A stretch of DNA of 64,000 bases, taken from contig NZ_CANMAX010000004.1 in assembly GCF_947495995.1 (NCBI RefSeq), forward strand, positions 248,001-312,000, written 5' to 3'. Positions 29,188 to 37,594 of this stretch are shown here, in pieces. Under the pieces are notes generated by a model. It was not told the DNA's origin. It saw only the letters and a list, made by a program, of their open reading frames with translations, and did not search any database. Each line of letters begins with the position of its first letter. Position 1 is the stretch's first letter. Source of the stretch: an uncultured Tenacibaculum sp. (GTDB taxonomy: Bacteria; Bacteroidota; Bacteroidia; Flavobacteriales; Flavobacteriaceae). Both the position numbers and the translations under genes were made by a program.

Positions 29188-30432
29188 ATGAAAAAACAAG
29201 TTTTAGCACTTTCTTTAGGTTTAGTCACCCTAGTTTCTTTTGGACAAAAAAAGGAACTAAAATCTATGGAAAAGGCCATAGACAAGCAAGATTTCAATGG
29301 AGCTATTTCCATAGGAAATTCATTACAGGGTTCTATTGGAGAAGCGGATGAGAAATATCAAGCTAAATATTATTTTTTAAGTGGACAAGCTTTATTAGGA
29401 GCTAAGAAATATGAAGAGGCATCTGCATCATTCAATAAATTATTCGATTACGAAGAAAAAGTAGGTAAGCAACGTTATTCTAAGGAAGCTAGACCTATGC
29501 TAGAAAACTTAATTCAATCTGTATCAGAAAAAGCAATTAGCTTATATAATAAGGATAAGAATTATAACGAGGCATCTAAGTATTTTTACATGACTTATAA
29601 ATTAAGTCCAAAAGATACTTCTTTCGCTTATAATGCGGCTATTAGTGCAACTCAAGCTAAAGAATACGATAAAGCAATTGAGTATTACAAAGAGTTAAGA
29701 AAGGTAGGATATACAGGAAAAGAAGTAATGTATTTTGCTACTAACAAGTCTACTGGTAAAGAAGAGAACTTAGGTTCTAAAACTCAGAGAGATTTAATGG
29801 TTAAAAGTGGAAGCCACATTAAGCCAGTTCAAAAAACTACTGAAGGTAAAGGAGCTATAATCGTTAAGAATATTGCTTTAATCTTAAAAGAGCAAGGAAA
29901 AACAGATGAAGCTATCGCTGCAATGTCTGAAGCAAGAAAAGCTAACCCAAAAGATTTAGCTTTAATTTTAAACGAAGCTCAATTATATATTGATTTAAAC
30001 CAAATGGATAAGTTTGGAGAGTTAATGAATGAAGCTATCAGTTTAGATCCAAACAATCCTACTTTATACTATAACTTAGGTGTTGTAAATACAAACCAAG
30101 GTAGAGTAGAAGATGCTATTAAGTATTACAAAAAAGCAATTGAATTAAAGCCAGATTATGCTGATGCTTACATGAATTTATCAGCTGTAATTTTAGGTAA
30201 AGAGAAAGAGATTGTAGAAGAGATGAATAAAAATTTATCAAACTTCAAAAAATACGATCAGTTAGCTTTAAAACAAAAGCAAGTTTATAAAGATGCATTA
30301 CCATATTTAGAAAAAGCAGATAGTTTAAATCGTAGTGTTGATACAGTTAAATCTTTAATGAGTATCTACGAAGTATTAGAAATGTCCGCAAAGTCTAAAG
30401 AGTATAGAAACTTATATAAATCTATGCAATAA
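29188..30432 (+). CDS. Exported tetratricopeptide repeat protein
   Basis: I place the start at ATG 29188 rather than further upstream inside gyrA, because it gives a proper signal peptide (MKKQVLALSLGLVTLVSFG, then QKK). The product is 414 residues long with about six TPR-like helical pairs; the clearest lie near residues 285-360 (PTLYYNLGVVNTNQGRVEDA, YYKKAIELKPDYADAYMNL). TPR proteins scaffold protein complexes; the location should be periplasmic. It starts 31 bp after gyrA and ends at a strong terminator, so gyrA and this gene probably form one transcript. Confidence 0.88.
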   Translation: MKKQVLALSLGLVTLVSFGQKKELKSMEKAIDKQDFNGAISIGNSLQGSIGEADEKYQAKYYFLSGQALLGAKKYEEASASFNKLFDYEEKVGKQRYSKEARPMLENLIQSVSEKAISLYNKDKNYNEASKYFYMTYKLSPKDTSFAYNAAISATQAKEYDKAIEYYKELRKVGYTGKEVMYFATNKSTGKEENLGSKTQRDLMVKSGSHIKPVQKTTEGKGAIIVKNIALILKEQGKTDEAIAAMSEARKANPKDLALILNEAQLYIDLNQMDKFGELMNEAISLDPNNPTLYYNLGVVNTNQGRVEDAIKYYKKAIELKPDYADAYMNLSAVILGKEKEIVEEMNKNLSNFKKYDQLALKQKQVYKDALPYLEKADSLNRSVDTVKSLMSIYEVLEMSAKSKEYRNLYKSMQ

Positions 30433-30461
30433 ACTAAGTTCTCTTAGTTATACGATATAAA

Positions 30462-30489
30462 AAAAGGATAGTTTTAAAACTATCCTTTT
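30462..30489. terminator. Bidirectional terminator between the TPR and NlpC/P60 genes
   Basis: The 28-bp stretch is an inverted repeat (AAAAGGATAGTTTT / AAAACTATCCTTTT) with A/T runs on both flanks, between the stops of two convergent genes at 30432 and 30495. Confidence 0.88.
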
Positions 30490-30494
30490 TTGTT

Positions 30495-31262
30495 TTATAT
30501 GATTTTTCTTATGACTCGTAATTTGTGAGTATGTTGTTGTGTGTCGGTATTATAAATACCACTATGGTCAAGTTTATCTATTCTAACTTTCCCATGTGCA
30601 TGCATAATATTGTAATCATTCATAACAATACCAACATGAGTAATAATACCTTCTTCATTATCGAAAAAAGCTAAATCACCAGGTTCACTTTCTTCAATAA
30701 AGCTTAAAACTTCACCTTGTGTAGCTTGTTCTTTGGCATCTCTTAATAATTGAAATCCACATAATTTATACACAGTTTGAGTAAATCCTGAGCAATCGAT
30801 GCCAAAAGGAGTTTTACCGCCCCATAAATAAGGAACATTCAAGAAATGATAAGCAGTTTCTACTATAGAAGATTTATTTAAAACACCATGGTTTACTTTA
30901 CCTTCATAAGTAAAAGTTTTTTCATTTACAGAAAAGCTGTTATTGTTATAATGAGGAAGTCTGGCTCCCATAGGTATTGTAGTCAGATTATTGTCTTTAT
31001 CAAAGATAAAATCAATTAATTCTCCAGCATAAAATCTATCCTGATTTTCAATTTGACTAAAAATCTCTTCAGGTATAAGTTCATATTGTTTGTTGTCAAT
31101 ATAACCTTCATACCCATCGTAGGCTAGTTTAATTTTACTCCACTTTTTTGTTTTTTCTAAAACCGTAAAATGATCACCAAAAACAAGTTGGTTTACCATT
31201 TCTGAAACATCAGCAGGTTCTAAACGAAGTGGTACAATACTTAAATTACAAATTCCGTACAA
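30495..31262 (-). CDS. C40-family (NlpC/P60) peptidoglycan hydrolase with SH3 domain
   Basis: The 255-residue protein has bacterial SH3-like sequences in the N-terminal half (about 1-110) and an NlpC/P60 cysteine peptidase domain in the C-terminal half. The latter shows catalytic Cys157 in GIDCSGFTQT, His209 in THVGIV, and a third His in MHAHGKVRI. The fold cleaves D-gamma-glutamyl-diaminopimelate bonds of cell-wall peptides in known members. No signal peptide is evident, which suggests a cytoplasmic role in recycling of murein peptides, as for gamma-D-glutamyl-L-amino acid endopeptidases. It lies 20 bp downstream of the thiolase gene and is probably co-transcribed with it. Confidence 0.88.
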   Translation of the reverse strand: MYGICNLSIVPLRLEPADVSEMVNQLVFGDHFTVLEKTKKWSKIKLAYDGYEGYIDNKQYELIPEEIFSQIENQDRFYAGELIDFIFDKDNNLTTIPMGARLPHYNNNSFSVNEKTFTYEGKVNHGVLNKSSIVETAYHFLNVPYLWGGKTPFGIDCSGFTQTVYKLCGFQLLRDAKEQATQGEVLSFIEESEPGDLAFFDNEEGIITHVGIVMNDYNIMHAHGKVRIDKLDHSGIYNTDTQQHTHKLRVIRKII

Positions 31263-31282
31263 ATAGAAAAACTTTATTTAGT

Positions 31283-32458
31283 TTAGATTCTTTCAATAAC
31301 CATTGCGCTAGCACCACCACCACCGTTACAAATTCCAGCAGCACCAATTTTAGCATCATTTTGTTTTAAAATAGATGTTAATGCAATAACAATTCTAGCA
31401 CCAGATACACCTAATGGGTGACCTAATGAAACCGCTCCACCATTTACATTTACTTTATCTGCAGATAAACCTAAGATTTTAGTATTAGCTAAACCAACTA
31501 CAGAGAAAGCCTCATTTAACTCAAAATAATCAACATCGTCGATATTTACACCAGCTTTAGCTAATGCTTTTGGTAAAGCTTTAGCTGGAGCAGTTGTAAA
31601 CCACTTTGGCTCATGAGCAGCATCTGCATAACTTTTTATTTTTGCTAAAGGAGTAATTCCTAATTCTTGTGCTTTTTCAGCAGACATTAAAACTAACGCT
31701 GCACCACCATCATTAATTGTAGAAGCATTTGCAGCAGTTACAGTTCCTTCTTTAGTGAAAGCAGGACGTAAAGCTGGTATTTTTTCCATTTTTACATTCT
31801 TGTATTCTTCATCTTCACTAAAAATAACTGGCTCACCTCTTCTTTGTGGAATTTCAACAGGCACAACTTCATCAGCAAATTTACCTTCGCTCCATGCTTT
31901 TGCAGATCTGTTGTAAGACTCGATTGCAAAATTATCTTGGTCTTCTCTAGAGAACTTATATTCAACAGCACATTCATCAGCACAAACTCCCATGGCTACT
32001 TGCTCGTAAGCATCAACTAAACCATCTCTTTGCATTCCGTCTTCCATTTTAACAGGACCGAATTTTGTAGAAGATCTTGCGTGTTGGTAATGAGGGATCA
32101 TACTCATGTTCTCCATTCCACCAGTTACAACGATATCAGCATCACCTAGTGCAATAGCTTGTGCTCCTAGCATAATAGATTTCATACCTGAAGAGCATAC
32201 TTTATTTACAGTAGTACATGGAACAGTATCTGGAATACCTGCTAAGATTGCTGCTTGACGTGCAGGTGCTTGACCTAAACCAGCAGAAACTACATTACCC
32301 ATAAATACTTCGTCAACCATTTCTGGTTTTAAATTTATTTTATCTAGAGCTCCTTTAATTGCTACAGAACCTAACTTAGGCGCAGGCGTTGTTGATAAAG
32401 TTCCTAAGAAACTTCCGATAGGAGTTCTGGCAACAGAGGCTATAACTACTTCTTTCAT
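31283..32458 (-). CDS. Acetyl-CoA C-acetyltransferase (thiolase)
   Basis: The 391-residue thiolase has nucleophilic Cys88 in KVCSSGMKS, the active-site His region NVNGGAVSLGHPLGVSGAR and the second catalytic Cys in GICNGGGGASAM. These are the three thiolase signatures, and the length is normal. It catalyses reversible condensation of two acetyl-CoA to acetoacetyl-CoA or thiolysis of 3-ketoacyl-CoA. Sequence alone does not decide between biosynthetic and degradative types. It is divergent from the 7TM-HD gene and followed by the NlpC/P60 gene. Confidence 0.93.
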   Translation of the reverse strand: MKEVVIASVARTPIGSFLGTLSTTPAPKLGSVAIKGALDKINLKPEMVDEVFMGNVVSAGLGQAPARQAAILAGIPDTVPCTTVNKVCSSGMKSIMLGAQAIALGDADIVVTGGMENMSMIPHYQHARSSTKFGPVKMEDGMQRDGLVDAYEQVAMGVCADECAVEYKFSREDQDNFAIESYNRSAKAWSEGKFADEVVPVEIPQRRGEPVIFSEDEEYKNVKMEKIPALRPAFTKEGTVTAANASTINDGGAALVLMSAEKAQELGITPLAKIKSYADAAHEPKWFTTAPAKALPKALAKAGVNIDDVDYFELNEAFSVVGLANTKILGLSADKVNVNGGAVSLGHPLGVSGARIVIALTSILKQNDAKIGAAGICNGGGGASAMVIERI

Positions 32459-32557
32459 GTTAAATTTGTTTGCTTTTTGTTATGCGAAAATAACCATTTT
32501 ATAAGAAGTTCTCAAATAATATCAAAAGGTTATATTTACATATTTAATTAAGAAATA

Positions 32558-34621
32558 ATGAATAAAATAATAAATAATCTATACAAGAACAATGCTGCGA
32601 TATATCGAGTGTTTCTATTTATTATTACTGCTTTTTTTATTGTGTATTTACTTCCAAAAGGAGGTCAGTTTAGATACGATTATTCGCCAGGCAAACCTTG
32701 GTCTTACAATAACTTATATGCTCCGTTTGATTTTGCAATACAGAAAACAAAAGATGAAGTTTCAGAGGAAATTATTCAGATAAAGTCTTCTGTAAAACAG
32801 TATTTCTCTTTTGATATTAGTGTACCTGAAAAAACTAAAAATGAATTTATTTCTTCATTAGAAAATGATGCGGTTGTATCTGATAGTTTATCAGCAAAAG
32901 AAATCAAAAACTTAAAAAATAAGGGAATTGCTGTTATCAATAAGATTTACAAATACGGATTTATAGATGAGGTTTCTAAAGGAAAAGTAAATCAAAATTC
33001 AACAATAATTCTTAGAAAAAACAACGAAATATCAGATGTTCCTTTTGTGCGATTGGTAAAATCTAAAGATGTTTTAGTACTTATTGCTCAGGAACTTTCC
33101 GTTTTAGAAGATAATTATGGAAGAGATTTTGTGGTGAAAAAATTATCGGAAATTTTAGAACCAAATGTGCAATTTGATGAAGAGTTTTCTCAGAAAGAAT
33201 TAGATCAAGCATTAAAAGAAATATCTTACACAAAAGGAAAGATTAATAAAGATGAATTGATTATTCAAAAAGGAGATATTGTAGAAGGAGAAAGCCTGAA
33301 TGAGTTGAATTCATTAAAAGAAGCTTCAAAATCTCAAATATGGACAAAATCTAATTATAATTGGCTGGTTTTTGGATATACGATTTTAGTGTCTTTAGCC
33401 TTGTTAATGCTATTATTGTTTCTACACAGATATCGTAAAGAAATCTTTGATGATAATAGTAAAATAACGTTCATTTTTTCAAATATTCTACTAATGATTT
33501 TTGTGCAGACATTGGTAGTTAAATACAATCCAGATTACCTGTATGTAATTCCGTTAACTATTTTGCCAATAGTCTTAAAAGCCTTTTTCGATGCACGTTT
33601 AGGATTATTTACTCATATATTAACTGTCTTATTATTAGGGTTTATTGTGCCCAATAGTTTTGAGTTTATTTATTTGCATATCATTGCCGGAATTGTAGCA
33701 GTTTTATCCACTTCAGAATTATACAAAAGAGCAAGTTTATTTATATCTGTAGCTCAAATTACTTTGATTTATATGCTTACTTATTTTGCATTTTCGATAA
33801 TTAAAGAAGGAAATGTAAGCAGTATAAAAGGAATTTATTTCGGACTGTTTGCTATGAACGGTTTATTGTCATTCTTAGCTGTTTTCTTTATTTATTTTTA
33901 TGAGAAAGTTTTCGGATTAGTATCAGATGTTACGTTATTGGAGTTATCGAATACAAATTCGCCATTATTAAGAGAATTAAATGAAAAAGCACCAGGAACC
34001 TTTCAGCATTCGATACAAGTGGCAAATTTAGCAGAAGCTGCGGCAAATGAAATCGGAGCAAATTCGATGTTAGTAAGAACAGGAGCTTTATATCATGATA
34101 TTGGTAAAATGGTAAATCCGAAATATTTTACAGAAAATCAAATCACAGGTGTAAATCCGCATAACGATTTATCCCCAAAGGATAGTGCTCAAATTATCTT
34201 AAATCATGTGATAAAAGGGATAGAAATAGCCAAGAAGAACAATTTGCCAGACCGTATCATAGATTTTATTAGAACACATCACGGAACGAGTTTAGTTTAT
34301 TATTTCTACAAGAAAGAACAAGAAAATAATCCAGATCTTGAAGTAGACGAGAAGAAGTTCAGATACCAAGGACCAATTCCATTTTCTAAGGAAACTGCTA
34401 TTTTAATGATTTGTGATGCTGCTGAAGCTGCATCTAAGAGTTTAAAAAAGCCAACTGCACAATCTATAGATGAACTCATAGATAAAGTTGTTGAAGGTCA
34501 AAAAAACAAGAATCAGTTCATAAATTCAGATATTACGTTTAGAGAAATAGAAAAAATTAAAAAAATTATTAAGAGTAAATTGATGAATATCTACCACTTA
34601 CGAGTTGAGTATCCAGAATAG
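32558..34621 (+). CDS. 7TM-HD family transmembrane phosphohydrolase (PgpH-like)
   Basis: The 687-residue protein has an N-terminal membrane anchor (about 18-35), a large extracytoplasmic 7TMR-HDED-type domain (about 40-260), seven membrane helices (about 265-450) and a cytoplasmic HD domain. The metal ligands are His484 (FQHSIQ) and His513-Asp514 in YHDIGK; distal HGTSL and DAAEAASKSL segments are also present. This is the architecture of PgpH, a cyclic-di-AMP phosphodiesterase in Firmicutes. The same role is plausible here but not proven by sequence. It is monocistronic and upstream of the tRNA cluster. Confidence 0.9.
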   Translation: MNKIINNLYKNNAAIYRVFLFIITAFFIVYLLPKGGQFRYDYSPGKPWSYNNLYAPFDFAIQKTKDEVSEEIIQIKSSVKQYFSFDISVPEKTKNEFISSLENDAVVSDSLSAKEIKNLKNKGIAVINKIYKYGFIDEVSKGKVNQNSTIILRKNNEISDVPFVRLVKSKDVLVLIAQELSVLEDNYGRDFVVKKLSEILEPNVQFDEEFSQKELDQALKEISYTKGKINKDELIIQKGDIVEGESLNELNSLKEASKSQIWTKSNYNWLVFGYTILVSLALLMLLLFLHRYRKEIFDDNSKITFIFSNILLMIFVQTLVVKYNPDYLYVIPLTILPIVLKAFFDARLGLFTHILTVLLLGFIVPNSFEFIYLHIIAGIVAVLSTSELYKRASLFISVAQITLIYMLTYFAFSIIKEGNVSSIKGIYFGLFAMNGLLSFLAVFFIYFYEKVFGLVSDVTLLELSNTNSPLLRELNEKAPGTFQHSIQVANLAEAAANEIGANSMLVRTGALYHDIGKMVNPKYFTENQITGVNPHNDLSPKDSAQIILNHVIKGIEIAKKNNLPDRIIDFIRTHHGTSLVYYFYKKEQENNPDLEVDEKKFRYQGPIPFSKETAILMICDAAEAASKSLKKPTAQSIDELIDKVVEGQKNKNQFINSDITFREIEKIKKIIKSKLMNIYHLRVEYPE

Positions 34622-34706
34622 TGATTTTTTTTTACGAAAAAGCTTGCGAGATTCTTTTTCTAATCTTAAATTTGCACTCGCAATTTTTAAGTTTTCAAAA
34701 CTTAAA

Positions 34707-34788
34707 GGAGAGGTGGCAGAGTGGTAATGCAGCAGCCTGCTAAGCTGTCATCCTTCGGGATGCCCGGGTTCGAATCCCGGTCTCTCCG
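34707..34788 (+). tRNA. tRNA-Ser (anticodon GCT)
   Basis: The 82-nt cloverleaf has acceptor stem GGAGAGG paired with TCTCTCC, discriminator G, an anticodon stem closing loop CTGCTAA, an extra variable arm (CATCCTTCGGGATG) and T-arm CCGGGTTCGAATCCCGG. The long variable arm and anticodon identify serine. CCA is not encoded. First of three tRNAs in a row. Confidence 0.96.
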
Positions 34789-34809
34789 CAAAAGAATTGC
34801 AAAACACCT

Positions 34810-34884
34810 CGGGGTGTAGCGTAGCCCGGTCATCGCGCCTGCTTTGGGAGCAGGAGGTCGCAGGTTCGAATCCTGCCACCCCGA
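34810..34884 (+). tRNA. tRNA-Pro (anticodon TGG)
   Basis: The acceptor stem is CGGGGTG with CACCCCG, discriminator A. The anticodon loop TTTGGGA sits inside stem CCTGC/GCAGG, and the T-arm is GCAGGTTCGAATCCTGC. CCA is not encoded. Confidence 0.96.
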
Positions 34885-34898
34885 CAAAAAGAGTTACT

Positions 34899-34972
34899 GG
34901 TCGCGTAGCTCAGCTGGATAGAGCATCTGCCTTCTAAGCAGACGGTCACAGGTTCGAATCCTGTCGCGATCA
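34899..34972 (+). tRNA. tRNA-Arg (anticodon TCT), integration target
   Basis: The acceptor stem is GGTCGCG with CGCGATC, discriminator A. The anticodon loop is CTTCTAA and the T-arm ACAGGTTCGAATCCTGT. Its last 25 nt (34948-34972) begin the 40-bp sequence repeated at 45730, so this gene is the attachment site of the adjacent element. The tRNA itself stays complete. Confidence 0.96.
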
Positions 34973-34987
34973 CAATAAGCCTTACTA
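34948..34987 (+). repeat. attL: tRNA-Arg 3' end plus terminator arm
   Basis: This 40-bp sequence is identical to 45730-45769. It starts in the T-arm of tRNA-Arg and ends with the first arm of the following terminator stem. After a 4-nt difference the identity resumes for 18 bp (34992-35009 against 45774-45791). Confidence 0.93.
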
Positions 34988-35006
34988 GTTTTAGTAAGGC
35001 TTTTTT
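34977..35006 (+). terminator. Terminator of the tRNA cluster (left copy)
   Basis: An 11-bp stem AAGCCTTACTA (34977-34987) and TAGTAAGGCTT (34992-35002) with loop GTTT is followed by a T run. It begins five bases after the tRNA-Arg discriminator. Confidence 0.92.
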
Positions 35007-35110
35007 GTTTTCTAGAGTTTATGCTATCTACAGCGTATATAACTATTCTTTTTATTACATATTCTTATTACTAATAATTCCTTCTTCTAAATGTTTCAAG
35101 GTATACATTA

Positions 35111-35141
35111 AGGTACCCACTTTATTTTTCTGAGGTACCCA
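35111..35141. repeat. Two 9-bp direct repeats AGGTACCCA, 22 bp apart, upstream of the integrase
   Basis: AGGTACCCA occurs at 35111-35119 and 35133-35141. The spacing of 22 bp places both copies on the same face of the helix. They lie 20-50 bp ahead of the integrase start, between attL and the gene, and could be integrase arm-type sites or a repressor operator. Confidence 0.5.
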
Positions 35142-35160
35142 TTTTCAAAAACTAAAAACA

Positions 35161-36351
35161 ATGAATAATAGTAAAATACATATACTTTTTCTTATCCAAA
35201 GAAATAAGGTAAATAAAAGAGGAGATGTTCCTATGAGATGCAGGATAACCTATAAAAAGCAGAGGAAGGATTTTTCTACAGGAATTTTTATTAACCCTAA
35301 TTATTGGGATGGAAAAAAACAAAAGCTTTTGAAAAGAGCTGAAAATTCAAAAATTATAAATACACAATTAAGCCTTATTAGTCAGAAGATTAATGAGGCT
35401 TTTTTATTGTTACAACTTCAACAAAATGATTTTAATGTCGATGATATATATAGTCAATATAAAGGGGAGAATACGAGAGAGGAGAAGACTTTGTTAGAAT
35501 TATATGATATGCATAATGAGCAAGCTAAAAAATTAATAGGTATAGACTTTAAAGAAGTTTCTTGGTCTAGATATGTTGAGAATAGGAGAAAGGTTGAAAA
35601 GTTTATAAAATTCAAATATAAAAGGAATGATATAAAACTTAATAAACTCGATCTAAAATTCATAAAAGATTTAGAGTACTATTTTAAAGTAGATCTAAAG
35701 TTAAGTCAGGCTACTATAAATAGAAGTTTACAGAGAGTTAAGAAAATTATGCAATACGGAATTGATGAAAACTATTTAGAGAAAAATCCTTTTTCAATGT
35801 ATAGAACAACTAAACACAAGACTCAGTTAGTTTACCTTACAATTGATGAGTTGAAGAAGGTAGAGGATTTTAGTTTTAATCAATTAAAATTACGACAGAT
35901 TAGAGATTTATTTGTGTTTTGTTGTTACACAGGGTTAGCTTATCAAGAGATGTCGTCTTTTAAAATTGATAATATCATTAAGGGATTTGATGGTGATTAT
36001 TGGATTGAGATGCATAGACAAAAAACAAATTCAAAAATTTCAGTTCCATTACTTCCAAAAGCATTAGCGATTTTAGAATATTATAATAATAGTTTACCAA
36101 AAATTTCAAATCAAAAATTTAATTCCTACTTAAAAGAGATAGCTGATATTATTGGAATTGATAAAAAATTAACTCACCACGTTGCTAGAAAAACATTTGC
36201 AACTACAGTATTATTATATAATGGAGTTTCTATGGAGGTTGTGTCAGAATTATTAGGTCATTCAAGATTGCAAGTTACACAAGAGCATTATGCAAGAGTG
36301 ATAAAAAAAGGAGTTAGTAATGAAATTAAAATATTGAAAAAGAAGTTGTAA
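35161..36351 (+). CDS. int: Tyrosine recombinase/integrase, IntDOT-like
   Basis: The 396-residue protein has a Bacteroidota-type arm-binding N-terminus (about 1-100, ending in DIYSQYKGEN), a SAM-like core-binding domain (about 105-215) and a C-terminal catalytic domain. Catalytic residues seen are Lys in the HRQKTNSKISV segment, His340 and Arg343 (HHVARKTFAT), His367 (GHS) and nucleophile Tyr377 (HYARV). The first catalytic arginine, normally in a TGLR motif, is Ala260 here (TGLAYQEM). Loss of Arg I is known in IntDOT of the Bacteroides element CTnDOT. It is the first gene inside the element, reading inward from the tRNA-Arg attachment site. Confidence 0.93.
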   Translation: MNNSKIHILFLIQRNKVNKRGDVPMRCRITYKKQRKDFSTGIFINPNYWDGKKQKLLKRAENSKIINTQLSLISQKINEAFLLLQLQQNDFNVDDIYSQYKGENTREEKTLLELYDMHNEQAKKLIGIDFKEVSWSRYVENRRKVEKFIKFKYKRNDIKLNKLDLKFIKDLEYYFKVDLKLSQATINRSLQRVKKIMQYGIDENYLEKNPFSMYRTTKHKTQLVYLTIDELKKVEDFSFNQLKLRQIRDLFVFCCYTGLAYQEMSSFKIDNIIKGFDGDYWIEMHRQKTNSKISVPLLPKALAILEYYNNSLPKISNQKFNSYLKEIADIIGIDKKLTHHVARKTFATTVLLYNGVSMEVVSELLGHSRLQVTQEHYARVIKKGVSNEIKILKKKL

Positions 36352-36463
36352 TTACGGAATCTCACAAAACTACAATGTTAAAGGTTAGTAGCTTTACTGT
36401 GTAAGTAAAATAGTTTACTATTTTTACCATTGAAACATACAATATAGGTGTTTACTTATCACA

Positions 36464-36603
36464 AGCTCCTTGTACAGGAATCCGCCAAATTTCAATAGTA
36501 ACTATAGGAGCAGTACAATAAGTAGATACGCACTCAATTTTGGGTGTGTTATCTCTGTGCTGTTTAGTATAGTTAAGGTTCTTGGCGGAGCCTCTGTGCA
36601 GCT
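36464..36603 (+). ncRNA. Candidate structured RNA (or structured DNA site) downstream of the integrase
   Basis: The 330-bp gap between the integrase and the next gene holds nested complementary segments. 36471-36478 pairs with 36591-36600 (with a 2-nt bulge), 36481-36488 (TCCGCCAA) with 36582-36589 (TTGGCGGA), and 36499-36506 (TAACTATA) with 36568-36575. A 12-bp hairpin with one bulge spans 36525-36536 and 36542-36554, with loop AATTTT. The stems nest into one long rod. Downstream, CACACC (36619-36624) could pair with GGTGTG (36543-36548) and compete with the hairpin, followed by a T-rich stretch. CTCTGTGC is repeated at 36553 and 36592. I do not recognise a known RNA family. Orientation is assumed from the flanking genes. 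Confidence 0.5.
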
Positions 36604-36681
36604 AAATAAGTAGGAGAGCACACCTTTCTTTTTTACTAACAATTCTGTTAGCATCTCCACAGAATCCAAATTTATTTAATT

Positions 36682-37500
36682 ATGATACAGAAAAATGTAT
36701 TCTTATCATTTATGGTTTTAACCTTCTTTGTAGTGTCTTGTAGTAACAATGAAGAGCAGACAGAAAATGACAATCAACCACCAATTTCAAGTAAAGAAAA
36801 GCTGATTTCCAAAATTACTAATCATTATTATCAGGATTTACATTCTTCGTATAAACCAGACACTTTAGTTTATCAAAATGGGAGACTAGTAAAAGCATGG
36901 TTTTATGGCGTTTCAGGAACAATGTATGAATTTGAGTATGGATCAAACGATAAAATAGAAGTTGTGTATTCTAAATACAATACTCCTTATAATGAGATAG
37001 GAAATTCCATTGCTACAGAAAATTATAAGAATAGAACCTGTTATTATGATGCTTCAAATAAGCTTATAAGACAAGTTTTTGAAGATGGTAGAGAGATTAC
37101 AATTGATTACGATTCAGAGGGTAGAGCAACTAAAATACAAGGAGATATTAGTTTAATAGATAACGGCTTGGTGACTTTTAGTGATTTTGATACTAATGGT
37201 AATCCTCAGAAGAATAGTTACAATTATGCTGTGAGTTACGATGATAAATCCAATCCTGTGTATGTGTTATTCAAGAAGTTTGGTTTTTTCAATATAGAAA
37301 TGGGGAATTCTTTGGATGATAAGAGAGCGTTTTATATTTCACCAAATAATGTTACTCAATCGATTAGAACAAGTAATAATGGCGAGAATATTTTTAGCTC
37401 TATATACACTTATGATAGTCACGGTTATCCTATCTCAAGTAATTATTTGATTGCTGTTTTTCCAGAGCCTAGAACAGAAAAATTTGAATACATAAAATAG
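36682..37500 (+). CDS. Lipoprotein with YD/RHS-like repeats (element cargo)
   Basis: The 272-residue lipoprotein (VVSC lipobox, Cys20) is followed by an acidic stretch (SNNEEQTEND) of the kind that acts as a surface-export signal for lipoproteins in Flavobacteriia. The mature part has degenerate YD/RHS-like beta repeats: YQNGRLVKAWFYG, YYDASNKLIRQVF, YDSEGRATKIQGD, YDSHGYPISSN. Similar stand-alone repeat lipoproteins are common in Bacteroidota. The role in the element is unknown; surface exposure is plausible. It is preceded by the structured non-coding region and followed by a second lipoprotein gene. Confidence 0.75.
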   Translation: MIQKNVFLSFMVLTFFVVSCSNNEEQTENDNQPPISSKEKLISKITNHYYQDLHSSYKPDTLVYQNGRLVKAWFYGVSGTMYEFEYGSNDKIEVVYSKYNTPYNEIGNSIATENYKNRTCYYDASNKLIRQVFEDGREITIDYDSEGRATKIQGDISLIDNGLVTFSDFDTNGNPQKNSYNYAVSYDDKSNPVYVLFKKFGFFNIEMGNSLDDKRAFYISPNNVTQSIRTSNNGENIFSSIYTYDSHGYPISSNYLIAVFPEPRTEKFEYIK

Positions 37501-37594
37501 TTAAAATTGAAGTGTACAATATCTAGAAGTACAAAAAGTAATTCATTATATTAGAAGCATATGGTTTAAGTTAATTTTTTAAAATTCAATTTTT

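Noticed and set aside
34702..34887. Open frame on the minus strand across tRNA-Ser and tRNA-Pro
   Set aside because: It is the antisense reading of two perfect tRNA genes; such frames are a known annotation artefact.
36352..36681. Retron or CRISPR-like locus in the structured gap
   Set aside because: No reverse transcriptase gene with the YxDD motif is adjacent, and there are no regularly spaced repeats.
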